Shown: positions 40,156 through 48,557 of the stretch, one piece after another | How positions within the stretch are numbered: the stretch's first letter is position 1 | Layout: every line of letters begins with the position of its first letter | Assembly (NCBI GenBank): GCA_000717735.1 | Contig: JOBE01000012.1 | Coordinates: 65,169 to 129,168 of the forward strand | Direction of reading: 5' to 3' | Length of the DNA stretch: 64,000 nt | Origin: Streptomyces griseoluteus | Lineage (GTDB): Bacteria; Actinomycetota; Actinomycetes; Streptomycetales; Streptomycetaceae | The notes under the pieces: generated by a model | What the model was told of the DNA's origin: nothing | The model's database searches: none | What the model saw: only the letters and a program-made list of their open reading frames with translations | Program-made: the position numbers and the translations under genes

Positions 40156-41124
40156 CTACACCGCGGCGACCGCCTCCCGCCGGCGCTCCGCCGCCACCGT
40201 GCGCGCCTCGGTGTAGGCCAGGCCCGTCACGGCGGTGAGCAGCAGCAGCGTGCCGAGCACGACGGCGGCGGTGAGCTGCTCGCCGAGCAGCGAGACGGCG
40301 ATCACGGCCGCGCTCACCGGCTCCAGGAGCATGATCACGGAGACCGTGGCGGCCCGGACGACCGCGGCCCCCGCGAAGTACAGCGCGTAAGCGAGGGCGG
40401 TCGGCACGGCCGCCACGTACACGAGCAGCAGAAGCACGGTCACCGGCGCGTCGCTGTGCGGTACGAGGCCCTCCGCGAGCGCGGCGGGGAGCAGCCCGAC
40501 CGCCCCGATGGCGAAGGCCCAGGTGGTGGTGGAGAGGGCGTCCGTATGGCCGCCGTCCCTGCCGAGCCAACGGGTGAGCAGGGTGATGGCCGCGTATCCG
40601 GCCGCCGAGACGACCGCGAGGACGACGCCCAGCGGCCGCACCTCCGCGGCGCCGCCGCCCAGGACGAGGACGAGGAGCCCGGCGAGTGCCCCCGTGACGG
40701 CGGCGATGCCGCCCCGGCCGAGGCGCTCGCCCATGGTCAGCCGGGCGCCGACCGCGATGAGCACGGGCCCGGCGCCGAGGGTGACGACGGTGCCGACGGC
40801 CAGGCCGGTGGCCTCGACGGCGGCGAAGTAGGCGCTCTGGAAGACGGTGAGCCCGATCCCCGTACCGAGGATGCGGAGTGTCCTGCGGCGTCGCGGCTCC
40901 CGGGCCACGGCGGCGGCCACGCGCCGGGGGCGCAGGGCCAGGGCGCCGAGCAGCAGGACGAGGCCGCCGACGCAGCGCCAGAAGGAGAGGGCCAGCGGGC
41001 CCATGTCGCTGACGCGGAAGATCAGCGAGGCGGCCGCGCCGGCCGTGCCCCAGGCGATCCCGGCGACGATCAGGTAGAGCAGGCTCCGCCCGACGGACAG
41101 GGCGGATCCAGAAGTGTTCGACAC
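40156..41124 (-). CDS. EamA (DMT) family exporter preceded by a leader ORF
   Basis: The 322-residue protein has ten membrane helices ([20 protein letters not shown] to [20 protein letters not shown], then the second repeat). The GTG start at 41124 has GGAG seven bases upstream. Between this gene and the preceding EamA gene is a short leader ORF (41254-41289) and a nested stem-loop, suggesting attenuation. It shares the family but not close sequence with its neighbour at 41300. Substrate unknown. Confidence 0.9.
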   Translation of the reverse strand: MSNTSGSALSVGRSLLYLIVAGIAWGTAGAAASLIFRVSDMGPLALSFWRCVGGLVLLLGALALRPRRVAAAVAREPRRRRTLRILGTGIGLTVFQSAYFAAVEATGLAVGTVVTLGAGPVLIAVGARLTMGERLGRGGIAAVTGALAGLLVLVLGGGAAEVRPLGVVLAVVSAAGYAAITLLTRWLGRDGGHTDALSTTTWAFAIGAVGLLPAALAEGLVPHSDAPVTVLLLLVYVAAVPTALAYALYFAGAAVVRAATVSVIMLLEPVSAAVIAVSLLGEQLTAAVVLGTLLLLTAVTGLAYTEARTVAAERRREAVAAV

Positions 41125-41171
41125 GTGACTTCTCCGTGGAAGACAGGAGGGAAAGGTGGTCGCTGGGCTCC

Positions 41172-41253
41172 GCGCGCGGGCAGCGACGAACCGCTCGGGG
41201 GCGAGGAGTCGCCCGGCCGAGCCCGGTCTTCGTCGAGGAGAGTCGCCGCGCGC
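41172..41253 (-). promoter_or_regulatory. Nested stem-loop leader RNA, candidate attenuator
   Basis: Four coaxial stems fold one 82-nt element on the minus-strand transcript: 41246-41253 with 41172-41179 (GCGCGCGG/CCGCGCGC), 41229-41235 with 41184-41190, 41217-41222 with 41193-41198, and 41209-41214 with 41199-41204. The outer stem begins immediately after the stop codon of the leader ORF, so a ribosome on that ORF would block it. There is no U-run after it. Confidence 0.5.
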
Positions 41254-41289
41254 CTAGGCGGCGGGAGGCGGAAGCACGGTCGAATGCAT
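41254..41289 (-). CDS. 11-residue leader peptide, MHSTVLPPPAA
   Basis: The ORF starts at an ATG six to seven bases after AAGGTG and ends at TAG. It lies 10 bp after the stop of one EamA gene and 129 bp before the next. It contains three consecutive proline codons (CCG CCT CCC), a classical ribosome-slowing motif, and abuts the stem-loop at 41172-41253. Its size and position fit a regulatory leader rather than a functional protein. Confidence 0.4.
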   Translation of the reverse strand: MHSTVLPPPAA

Positions 41290-41299
41290 GATCGGCACC

Positions 41300-42298
41300 T
41301 TACGGGGCGGTCCGTCCGGAGGACAACTCGGCGTCCCGGGCCTCCGGCTCTCCCTCCGCCGGGGACCCCGCCACGGGTCCGGCGGCGGGCGGCTTCGGCG
41401 TCGAGGACTGGGCGATGAAGGCGCCGACCAGCACCACCGCGCCGCCGATGATCTGCGGCGCGGCCAGGTGCTCGCCGAGCAGGATCCAGGCGAGGACGGT
41501 CGCGATGACGGCCTCGAGACAGGCCACGACACCGGCCACCTGCGGGGACAGCCGGCGCACCGAGACGACGCCGGTGACGTAGGCGAGCACGGTGGCGATC
41601 AGCACGATCCAGCCGAGCAGCAGCCACGCGGGCACGTCGGTGCCGTCCATGTCGGCGCTGCCGCCGAGGAGCGCCCAGTCCATGCCCCACGGGCGGGCGA
41701 CGACGGTGAGGACGAGTGCGCCGATGAGCAGCCCGTACGCGATGACTCCGAGCGGGTCGGCCTGCCCGTCCTCGCCCGCGCCCTGGTCGGAGAGGACGAA
41801 GTAGCCGACCTGGCAGCAGGCGGCGGCCAGGGCCAGGAGCAGACCGACGAGGTCGAAGGTGAGCCCGGACCAGACCTGGACGACACAGGCGAGACCGCCT
41901 GCGGCCAGGACGACGCCGAGGGCCGCCGCGCGGGTGACGGGCCGGCGCTGGACGAAGCGGACCCAGCCGAGGACGAGGGCCGGGGCGAGGTATTCGATGA
42001 GCAGGGCGACGCCGACGGGGATGCGGGAGATCGAGGCGAAGTAGAAGGCCTGGACTCCGGCGACGGCGAGCAGTCCGAAGCCCGCGAGGAGTGCGGGTTT
42101 GCGACGCAGGAGGTCACGGTGGCGCCAGGCCACCGGAAGCATGAGGAGCGCGGCGCCGGCGACCCGGAGCCACACCACGTGCAGCGGGTCGAGCCCCGCT
42201 TCGATGAGCGGCTTGGCCGCCACACCTGAACCACCGAATGCGCAGGCCGAGACCAGGGCGATTCCCAGGCCGGCGCTTCTCCCCTGAGTCGCGTGCAT
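41300..42298 (-). CDS. EamA (DMT) family exporter, RhtA-like
   Basis: The 332-residue protein has ten helices with GIALVSACAFGGSGVAAKPL at the start and VSVRRLSPQVAGVVACLEAV in the second repeat; the long cytosolic-facing loop (SDQGAGEDGQADPLGVIAYG) and the P-A-L-V-L-G-W motif resemble threonine/homoserine-type exporters, a weak indication only. ATG at 42298 was chosen over longer frames. The C-terminal 35 residues are hydrophilic and acidic. Confidence 0.88.
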   Translation of the reverse strand: MHATQGRSAGLGIALVSACAFGGSGVAAKPLIEAGLDPLHVVWLRVAGAALLMLPVAWRHRDLLRRKPALLAGFGLLAVAGVQAFYFASISRIPVGVALLIEYLAPALVLGWVRFVQRRPVTRAAALGVVLAAGGLACVVQVWSGLTFDLVGLLLALAAACCQVGYFVLSDQGAGEDGQADPLGVIAYGLLIGALVLTVVARPWGMDWALLGGSADMDGTDVPAWLLLGWIVLIATVLAYVTGVVSVRRLSPQVAGVVACLEAVIATVLAWILLGEHLAAPQIIGGAVVLVGAFIAQSSTPKPPAAGPVAGSPAEGEPEARDAELSSGRTAP

Positions 42299-42339
42299 CG
42301 GGCCATGATGACAGGGAGCCGTCAGGCGCGTAACCCCCG

Positions 42340-42936
42340 TTACACCTGTTGAGACGGCTCGCCGCAGACCTCCGGAATGACCCCTTCCCGCAGGGTGGCG
42401 ATGCGGTCGGCGAGGGCGACCGGATCGACCCCCGCGCGGCGGAGCACCTCGACGGCCCGGCTCTCGGGGTCGGCGGCCATGACGGCCAGCAGGTCGATGC
42501 CGCGGACCTGGGCGTCGCCGCGCTCCGCGGCCCGCCGGAAGGCCTCCTCCAGGGCGGCGGAGGCGGCCGGTGACCAGCCGGAGCCCCTGGGGTCCTGCGG
42601 CGGCGCCCCGTGCACGGCGGGCAGCAGGCGCCCGGCGCCCGAGTCCTCGACCGAGCGCTGCCAGCGCAGGCCGTAGCCGATGGACCGCTGGGCGAGGTAG
42701 CCGAGGACACGGGCGAGCTGAGGGCCGCCCTCGAAGACGGCGCCGGTTTCGGGGTCGGACTCGATGAGCGAGTGGAGGAGGTGAGCGGTGTCGATCTGAC
42801 GGTCCCCGTCCCGGAGGGCTCTGCGGCGCGCTCCCGTCAGCACCGTCATGAGGGACGGTGTGAGGAGGTGCGCGAGCTCCGCGCGCGGGGCGACGGGTTG
42901 CCGGTGCGGCTGGGGAATCGGGACGGGATGGTGCAC
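42340..42936 (-). CDS. Clp N-terminal (Clp_N) domain protein
   Basis: The 198-residue soluble protein carries two Clp-N repeats (TVLTGARRRALRDGDRQIDT-AHLLHSLIESD and AALEEAFRRAAERGDAQVRG-IDLLAVMAADPE) like the substrate/adaptor-binding head of ClpC, but without the ATPase domains. Stand-alone Clp_N proteins are common in Streptomyces and may act as adaptors or decoys for ClpC. Separated from the EamA gene by 41 bp on the same strand. Confidence 0.83.
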   Translation of the reverse strand: MHHPVPIPQPHRQPVAPRAELAHLLTPSLMTVLTGARRRALRDGDRQIDTAHLLHSLIESDPETGAVFEGGPQLARVLGYLAQRSIGYGLRWQRSVEDSGAGRLLPAVHGAPPQDPRGSGWSPAASAALEEAFRRAAERGDAQVRGIDLLAVMAADPESRAVEVLRRAGVDPVALADRIATLREGVIPEVCGEPSQQV

Positions 42937-43141
42937 CCTCCCACCTCATCAGGCGCCGGCGTCGGGGGCATCGCCAGGGAGAAGCATGTCCGCATCCCAC
43001 CGGAGTTGGGCACGCGCGCACGGTTCCTCCTCCTTACGGATGAGATCACGCGCGTTGCTCCTGCGGGGCGCGCGCCACCTTGCTTTGCGCCCCTCACGCA
43101 ACCAAAGCCCCTTCCCCGTACGTCCTCCGGTCGTGTTCTGG

Positions 43142-43357
43142 ATGGTGGCTCTGCTCGCGCTCGACGGGCGGCAGTACGTCTATCGGGTGTACGCGCCCCG
43201 GGAGGCTCTGCCGGCCGATCTGTTCTGGGCCGCGTTCCACTGCCACGAGGAGGACGGGGCGCCCCGGGCCTCCGACAGCTTCGACGCGGCCGAGATCTGG
43301 TGGATCGGGGACGGCGCGGGACCGACCGCCGCGGAACTGACGGTTCATCAGTATTGA
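43142..43357 (+). CDS. Conserved hypothetical small protein
   Basis: The 71-residue protein (MVALLALDGRQYVYRVYAPR, then DLFWAAFHCHEEDGAPRASD) has good coding bias and aromatic-rich composition but no named family known to me. The ATG at 43142 or a GTG nine bases upstream may start it. It is followed 68 bp later by the SRPBCC gene. Confidence 0.55.
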   Translation: MVALLALDGRQYVYRVYAPREALPADLFWAAFHCHEEDGAPRASDSFDAAEIWWIGDGAGPTAAELTVHQY

Positions 43358-43425
43358 ATGTTCACGGCCACCCGGCTACGTTCCGCGACACCGGAACCAG
43401 TGGGCACGCGTGAAGGGGTGGTCTC

Positions 43426-43854
43426 ATGGCCGAAGTCAGCGCGGAGGCACGGATCGAGGCGCCGACCGGGAAGGTCTGGGCGCGGCTCACGGACTTCTCC
43501 TCGTACGGCGAGTGGAACGCCACCCACACCAGCTTCCCGGACGGCGGCCCGGAGGCACTGGAGGCGGGCGCCACCTTCACCGAGAACATGAAGCTGATGG
43601 GTTTCCCCGCAGAGGTGCTCTGGACCGTCGAGGAGCTGGAGTCCGAGCGGGCCCTGGCCATCAAGGGCAAGGGCCCGATGGGCGTCGTCGTCACGACGCG
43701 CTACTCGCTGGCGGCGGACGGGGAGGCGACGACCGTACGGATCGACGGCGGGTTCACCGGCGCGGCCGTCTCCCTGATGGCGGGCAAGCTGAAGGACTCG
43801 GCGACGGCGGCACTGACCGAGTCCCTGCGCAAGCTCTCGGACCTGGTCACCTGA
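43426..43854 (+). CDS. SRPBCC family (polyketide cyclase/START-like) protein
   Basis: The 142-residue protein has the SRPBCC opening (AEARIEAPTGKVWARLTDFS-SYGEWNATH) and the C-terminal helix AAVSLMAGKLKDSATAALTE. It binds a hydrophobic ligand in a helix-grip fold; the ligand is unknown. The ATG follows GGGGTGG. It converges with padR across a hairpin. Confidence 0.88.
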   Translation: MAEVSAEARIEAPTGKVWARLTDFSSYGEWNATHTSFPDGGPEALEAGATFTENMKLMGFPAEVLWTVEELESERALAIKGKGPMGVVVTTRYSLAADGEATTVRIDGGFTGAAVSLMAGKLKDSATAALTESLRKLSDLVT

Positions 43855-43867
43855 CACGCGCACGCAT

Positions 43868-43903
43868 GAGGGCCCCGCGCCAAGGCGAATTCGAGGGGCC
43901 CTC
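43868..43903. terminator. Terminator between SRPBCC and padR genes
   Basis: GAGGGCCCC (43868-43876) pairs with GGGGCCCTC (43895-43903); the distal part CGAGGGGCCCTCG can also fold alone. Confidence 0.6.
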
Positions 43904-43972
43904 GTCTACGCAGCCGATACAAGCAGGCACGGCTCAGCACCTGTCGGCACCTTCAGCGCCGACCAGCACGGA

Positions 43973-44596
43973 TCAGTCCTCGTCGGCCAGGATCAGGTAC
44001 AGCTTCTTGCGGGCCTCGCCGATCACGGCGACGGCCTTCTGCCGCTGCTCGGGGGTGCCGCTCTTCCAGACCTGCCCGAAGGCCTCCATCAGACCGAAAC
44101 CGGCCTGACGCACCTCGTTCAGCGCCTCCCAGTCGACTCCGCGCCCGGCCTCCTCCCAGGGGGCGTCGGGGCCGTCCTCGGCCTCGGCCCGTCCGGTGTC
44201 GGTGAGCGTGAAGAGCTTCTTGCCACCCTCGCTCGCGCTGGTGATCAGCCCCTCGTCCTCCAGCATCTGGAGGGTCGGGTAGACCGAGCCGGGGCTGGGC
44301 TTCCAGGCCCCGTCGCTCCGCTCGCCGATCTCGCGGATCATCTCGTAGCCGTGCATCGGGCGGTCCTTCAGGAGCGCCAGGATCGAGGCGCGCACGTCAC
44401 CGCGCCGAGCCCTTCCCCGGCCCCCGCCGTGGCCGCGACCCCCGAAGGGTCCGCCGCCGAACGGCCCGCCGCCGAAACCCGGCCCGAAAGGACCGAACGC
44501 GGCACGCCGCCCCTCGAAGTCGCCACGCGGGCCGGGGCCACAGCCTCCACGGCCGGCTCCGTGTCCGTTTCCGTACTCGTGTCCATGTGAACGCAT
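43973..44596 (-). CDS. PadR-family regulator
   Basis: The 207-residue regulator has a long Gly/His-rich N-terminal region (about 1-65, with GFGGGPFGGGPFGGRGHGGG) followed by the PadR winged helix (VRASILALLKDRPMHGYEMI, SPGSVYPTLQMLEDEGLITS) and a short dimerisation helix. The His/Gly-rich segment might bind metal. ATG at 44596 follows GGAG. Two dyads lie just upstream, so it is probably autoregulated. Confidence 0.88.
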   Translation of the reverse strand: MRSHGHEYGNGHGAGRGGCGPGPRGDFEGRRAAFGPFGPGFGGGPFGGGPFGGRGHGGGRGRARRGDVRASILALLKDRPMHGYEMIREIGERSDGAWKPSPGSVYPTLQMLEDEGLITSASEGGKKLFTLTDTGRAEAEDGPDAPWEEAGRGVDWEALNEVRQAGFGLMEAFGQVWKSGTPEQRQKAVAVIGEARKKLYLILADED

Positions 44597-44622
44597 CGCA
44601 ACGCTCCTTCCATCGGGATTAC

Positions 44623-44658
44623 ATCGTTGAACGGTCGCGATGCCTCAACGATATATCG
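44623..44658. promoter_or_regulatory. PadR operator region
   Basis: ATCGTTGA (44623-44630) and TCAACGAT (44645-44652) form an 8-bp inverted repeat with a 14-nt spacer, and CGATATATCG (44649-44658) is a perfect 10-bp palindrome overlapping its right arm. AT-rich in an otherwise GC-rich region, 27-62 bp upstream of padR. Confidence 0.65.
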
Positions 44659-44780
44659 GAACTGTTCACCGAGCAAGGATACCGACCTACCGGCACAGAG
44701 CTCCACGGCTCATCGGCCCGGTCCAGTGCCCTCCGATTGGCCTTGGCCCGCCGAAGTCCGCGCCCGGTACGGTCGGCGCC

Positions 44781-45590
44781 ATGCGCATCCGAATCGTCGA
44801 CGCCTTCACCGACCAGCCCTTCTCCGGCAACCCGGCCGGAGTCGTGCTCCTCGACTCCTTCCCGGACGACGCGTGGCTCCAGAAGGTCGCCGCGGAGGTC
44901 AACCTCTCCGAGACGGCCTTCGCCCACCCGCTGCCGGCCGGCGGCGAGGCGGACTGGGCGCTGCGCTGGCTCACCCCGACCACCGAGGTCGACATGTGCG
45001 GACACGCCACGCTGGCCACGGCACACGTCCTGCACTCCACGGCCACGGCGAGCGGCACCGTCCGCTTCTCCACCCGCTGCGGCGTCCTCACCGCCACCGC
45101 GGAGGCCGACGGCACGATCACGATGGACTTCCCGACCTCGTCACTCACTCCGGTCACCGTCCCCGAAGGCCTGGAGAAGGCGCTCGGCGCCGAGGTCCTC
45201 TCCGTCCACGACACGGCCGCCCACATCGGCGACCTCGTCGTCGAGCTGCACGACGAGCACACCGTGCGCGCGCTCGCCCCGGACTTCGCCGCCCTGAAGA
45301 GCCTCTCCTCGCGCGGCGTGATCGTGACCGCCGCCGCCGAACACCCCGAACGGGGCTACGACTTCGTGTCCCGCGGCTTCTTCCCCGCCGTCGGCATCGA
45401 CGAGGACCCGGTGACGGGCAGCGCCCACACCGCGCTCGCCCCCTACTGGTCGGCCCGGCTCGGCCGCGACGAGCTCACCGGATTCCAGGGCGGCGCCCGT
45501 ACGGGTCTCGTCCGCACGCGTCTGCGCGGCGAGCGGACCCTGCTGAACGGCCACGCGGTCACGGTCATCGAGGGCGACCTGCACGCCTGA
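44781..45590 (+). CDS. PhzF-family isomerase/epimerase
   Basis: The 269-residue protein has the PhzF signature: RIVDAFTDQPFSGNPAGVVL, the catalytic Glu in VNLSETAF, DMCGHATLATAHVL and GIDEDPVTGSAHTAL. PhzF-like proteins are epimerase/isomerases of amino-acid-derived compounds; only some make phenazines and nothing here suggests that. ATG at 44781; TACGGT lies nine bases before it, so the mRNA may be leaderless. A bidirectional terminator follows. Confidence 0.92.
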   Translation: MRIRIVDAFTDQPFSGNPAGVVLLDSFPDDAWLQKVAAEVNLSETAFAHPLPAGGEADWALRWLTPTTEVDMCGHATLATAHVLHSTATASGTVRFSTRCGVLTATAEADGTITMDFPTSSLTPVTVPEGLEKALGAEVLSVHDTAAHIGDLVVELHDEHTVRALAPDFAALKSLSSRGVIVTAAAEHPERGYDFVSRGFFPAVGIDEDPVTGSAHTALAPYWSARLGRDELTGFQGGARTGLVRTRLRGERTLLNGHAVTVIEGDLHA

Positions 45591-45628
45591 CCGGCCCGGA
45601 CCGACGGCAGCCGCCGGCACACGCACGA

Positions 45629-45660
45629 AGGGGCCGTACGGAGATCCCCGTACGGCCCCT
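45629..45660. terminator. Bidirectional terminator
   Basis: A perfect 13-bp stem (AGGGGCCGTACGG at 45629-45641 with its complement at 45648-45660) between the convergent PhzF and CPBP genes. Confidence 0.8.
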
Positions 45661-45673
45661 CCCCCATGCCGCG

Positions 45674-46474
45674 TCACACCGTCGGCAGCCACCCCACCTT
45701 GCCCGCGAGCAGCCCGTATCCGACGAAGGCCACGATGTCGAGGAGGGAGTGCGCCACGACCAGCGGCCCGACCCGGCCCCAGCGCCGGTACAGCAGGACG
45801 AAGACCACGCCCATCACCACGTTGCCGACGAAGCCGCCGATCCCCTGGTAGAGGTGGTACGAGCCGCGCAGCACCGCGCTCGCCACCAGGGCGGCCATCG
45901 GCGTCCACCCCAACTGCCCCAGCCTGCGGAGCAGATAGCCGACGACGATGACCTCCTCCAGGACGGAGTTCTGGATCGCCGAGAGGATCAGCACCGGGTA
46001 CTTCCACCACACGTCGGGCAGCGACTCGGGGACCACGGTCAGGTTGAACCCGGTCGCCTGCGCCGCCAGGTAGAAGGCGAGCCCGGCACTCCCGATGCCC
46101 GCCGCGACCAGCGTCCCGCGCCCGAGGTCCGGCCACGGCCGGCTCCGGTCGAAGCCGATGGCCCGCACCCCCGAACCCTCGCGCAGCAGCAGATGGGCGA
46201 CCAGGACGACCGGCACGAGGGCCGAGGCGATGCCGAAGAGCTGCCAGGACAGGTCGAGCCACGGCCGCCCCAGCGCGTACGAGCCGTTGAGCGTCGCCGC
46301 CTGCTCCTTCAGCGGCCCGGACCTGGTGATCGAGCCGATGAAGCTGATGAGCGACGACACCGCGCTCGCGCCGAGCGAGAGCGCCAGGACGATGAGCGTC
46401 TCGGCGCGCAGTACCCGGCGCGGCAGACCGTCGGGGGGCAGGGCGGCATCACTCACTCGTTGCTCCGACACCAC
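45674..46474 (-). CDS. CPBP-family intramembrane glutamic/metallo-endopeptidase
   Basis: The 266-residue membrane protein has eight hydrophobic segments and the CPBP (Abi) motifs: SVLEEVIVVGYLLRRL (E-E-x3-x-x-x-R), GSYHLYQG and VAHSLLD. The family includes Rce1-type prenyl-protein proteases and bacteriocin immunity proteins. The start is one of two adjacent GTG codons (46474 or 46471). Confidence 0.88.
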   Translation of the reverse strand: MVSEQRVSDAALPPDGLPRRVLRAETLIVLALSLGASAVSSLISFIGSITRSGPLKEQAATLNGSYALGRPWLDLSWQLFGIASALVPVVLVAHLLLREGSGVRAIGFDRSRPWPDLGRGTLVAAGIGSAGLAFYLAAQATGFNLTVVPESLPDVWWKYPVLILSAIQNSVLEEVIVVGYLLRRLGQLGWTPMAALVASAVLRGSYHLYQGIGGFVGNVVMGVVFVLLYRRWGRVGPLVVAHSLLDIVAFVGYGLLAGKVGWLPTV

Positions 46475-46575
46475 ACCTGTTCTCCACTTCCCGGTCGCGG
46501 ACGGACGCCGCTACCGCGGCCCGACCACTGTGTCATGATCGGCCGCCGGCCCGCCCACGCCGCCGGGAAGCGAGG

Positions 46576-48075
46576 TCAGTCGATCCCCACCGGCCAGGTG
46601 TGGACCGGTTCGCCCGCGTGCATGAGGGTCCGGTAGCGGCGGGTGGTCGCCGCGAGCGCCGCCGGGCGGTCGAGGCCCGATTCCAGCGCCAGGTGGAAGG
46701 TGTCGGCCTGCCAGGAGGCGCCGTTCACCCGCCGCAGACAGCGCTGTTCGATCACCCCGAGGTAGAAGTCCCGGTCGGCGGGCTCGATGTGCCAGGCGTC
46801 GAGCCCCGCCGCGGCGAGCGGCAGCAGCTCGTCGAGGACCAGCCGGACCGCGGGGACGGTCGCGATGCCGCCCGTGCGGCCCGAGCGGGGCCAGCGCAGC
46901 TCCGCCTCGACGCCGTGGCGGCAGGCGGTGTCGAAGTTGGCCTCGGCGTCCTCGAAGGTCATCCGCTTCCAGATCGGCCTGGGGTCGTCGGCGAGCGAGC
47001 GCACGAGCCCGTAGTAGAAGGCCGCGTTGGCGATGACGTCGGTGACGGTCGGTCCGGCCGGCAGCACCCGGTTCTCGACACGGAGGTGCGGGACGCCGTC
47101 GACCCAGCCGTACACGGGCCGGTTCCAGCGGTAGACCGTGCCGTTGTGCAGGACGAGTTCCTGGAGGCGCGGCACCCCGCCCTCGTCGAGGACGAGCAGC
47201 GGGTCCTCCTCGTCGCAGATGGGCAGCAGTGCGGGGAAGTAGCGGAGGTTCTCCTCGAAGAGGTCGTACACCGAGTCGACCCACCGCTCCCCGAACCAGG
47301 TCCGCGGCCGGACGCCCTGGGACTGCAGCTCGGGCGGGCGGGTGTCGGTGGCCTGCTGGAAGAGCGGTGGCCTCGACTCCCGCCACACCTCCCGGCCGAA
47401 GACGAAGGGCGCGTTGGCGCCGAGCGCGATCTGGACGCCGGCCACCGCCTGCGAGGCGTTCCACACGGCGGCGAAGCGGGCGGGCGTGACCTGGAGGTGG
47501 AGCTGGACCGAGGTGCAGGCCGCCTCGGGCACGATCGACTCCGATGTGCACAGGAGGCGTTCGACACCGTGGATGTCGAGCGTGAAGTCCTCGCCCCGCG
47601 CCGCGAGGATCTGGTCGTTGAGAAGCGTGTAGCGGTCGGCGGCCGACAGGTTCTCGAAGACCAGGTCGTCCTGGATGAGCGTGGGGAGTATGCCGATCAT
47701 GACGACGCCCGCGTCCAGTTCCGCGGCCTTGCGGTCGGCATATCCGATTCCGGTTCCGATCTCCTCGGCGAGCCGGTCGAATACGCGCCCGTCGAGCTGG
47801 TGGGGAGCGATGTTCACTTCGAGATTGAACATTCCGAGTTCCGTCTGGAAATCGGGGCTCGCGATCTTTTCGAGCACCGGCCCGTTGAGCATGCGGGGCA
47901 GCCCGTCGGCACCGGCGAGATTGAGCTCGATCTCCACGCCCATGAGATTGCGCGGACGGTCGAACCGCTTCTCCGCCAGGAGTCTCGCCAGCCCCGCCAG
48001 ACACTGCTGGAGCTTTCTCCGGTACTGCTGCCGGTCGGACGGGCCGAACCCGTCGGCCGCGACCTTCTCCCCCAT
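46576..48075 (-). CDS. Glutamate-cysteine ligase (GCS2) family protein
   Basis: The 499-residue protein has the ATP-grasp-like glutamate-cysteine ligase fold: NLMGVEIELNLAG with the metal-binding Glu pair, then ELGMFNLEVNIAPHQL and SVQLHLQVTP, and HLRVENRVLPAGPTVTDVIA. It would join glutamate to an amine by its gamma-carboxyl. Streptomyces make mycothiol rather than glutathione; other members feed ergothioneine (EgtA), but no egt genes are adjacent, so the acceptor is open. ATG at 48075 was chosen for its GGAGGG; another ATG lies 33 bp upstream. Confidence 0.83.
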   Translation of the reverse strand: MGEKVAADGFGPSDRQQYRRKLQQCLAGLARLLAEKRFDRPRNLMGVEIELNLAGADGLPRMLNGPVLEKIASPDFQTELGMFNLEVNIAPHQLDGRVFDRLAEEIGTGIGYADRKAAELDAGVVMIGILPTLIQDDLVFENLSAADRYTLLNDQILAARGEDFTLDIHGVERLLCTSESIVPEAACTSVQLHLQVTPARFAAVWNASQAVAGVQIALGANAPFVFGREVWRESRPPLFQQATDTRPPELQSQGVRPRTWFGERWVDSVYDLFEENLRYFPALLPICDEEDPLLVLDEGGVPRLQELVLHNGTVYRWNRPVYGWVDGVPHLRVENRVLPAGPTVTDVIANAAFYYGLVRSLADDPRPIWKRMTFEDAEANFDTACRHGVEAELRWPRSGRTGGIATVPAVRLVLDELLPLAAAGLDAWHIEPADRDFYLGVIEQRCLRRVNGASWQADTFHLALESGLDRPAALAATTRRYRTLMHAGEPVHTWPVGID

Positions 48076-48108
48076 CGAAGCGTCCCTCCGCGAGTGGGCA
48101 GCCGTCAT

Positions 48109-48557
48109 GACGGCCGCGCGTCACGGACGATGATGCCCACCCCGCTGATCCACAACGCCTGCGGAAGAGGGCTGCCGGAGGATAGGCTTGATGCGGTACC
48201 CCACCGGCACACCCCGAAGGCAAGGACAATCGACATATACCAATGTCCTATTGTCCGGGAAACCCGGGTCGTAATTCAGCCGTCCGACCGCGCGAGGAAT
48301 ACGCAGGTGAGAGCGGCACGACCCGTACGATTCCGCTTCTACGCCCCGTGTTTTACGGCTCGATGACGCCTTGCCAGGAATATCGGCGACGTCTAGCGGA
48401 AACACTGTGTGAACACGTGTCGTATAAACTCCGCGGACGAGGCAGAGTGTTGGCGCCCGGCCACGGCCCCTTACGGCCCACCTCCGGCCCCGTCGCCGAC
48501 AGCGCCGTCGTACCTGCCCACGCGTCACCGTGTCTCCTGAGCGAGAGGCGACCCACC
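48109..48557. other. Divergent intergenic region
   Basis: About 450 bp between the ligase and the gene at 48558. No supported gene. It holds the nested dyad at 48224-48256 and AT-richer promoter-like stretches near 48345-48440 (for example CGTATAAACT). Confidence 0.5.
48224..48256. promoter_or_regulatory. 33-bp nested dyad, candidate operator
   Basis: Outer arms GGACAAT (48224-48230) and ATTGTCC (48250-48256) enclose inner arms GACAT (48232-48236) and ATGTC (48243-48247). The AT-rich dyad lies about 150 bp upstream of the glutamate-cysteine ligase gene start and 300 bp before the divergent gene. Confidence 0.5.

Noticed and set aside
43034..43130. Possible upstream extension of the small gene at 43142
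   Set aside because: The extended frame is Arg/Pro-rich without bias and crosses the start region of the opposite Clp_N gene.
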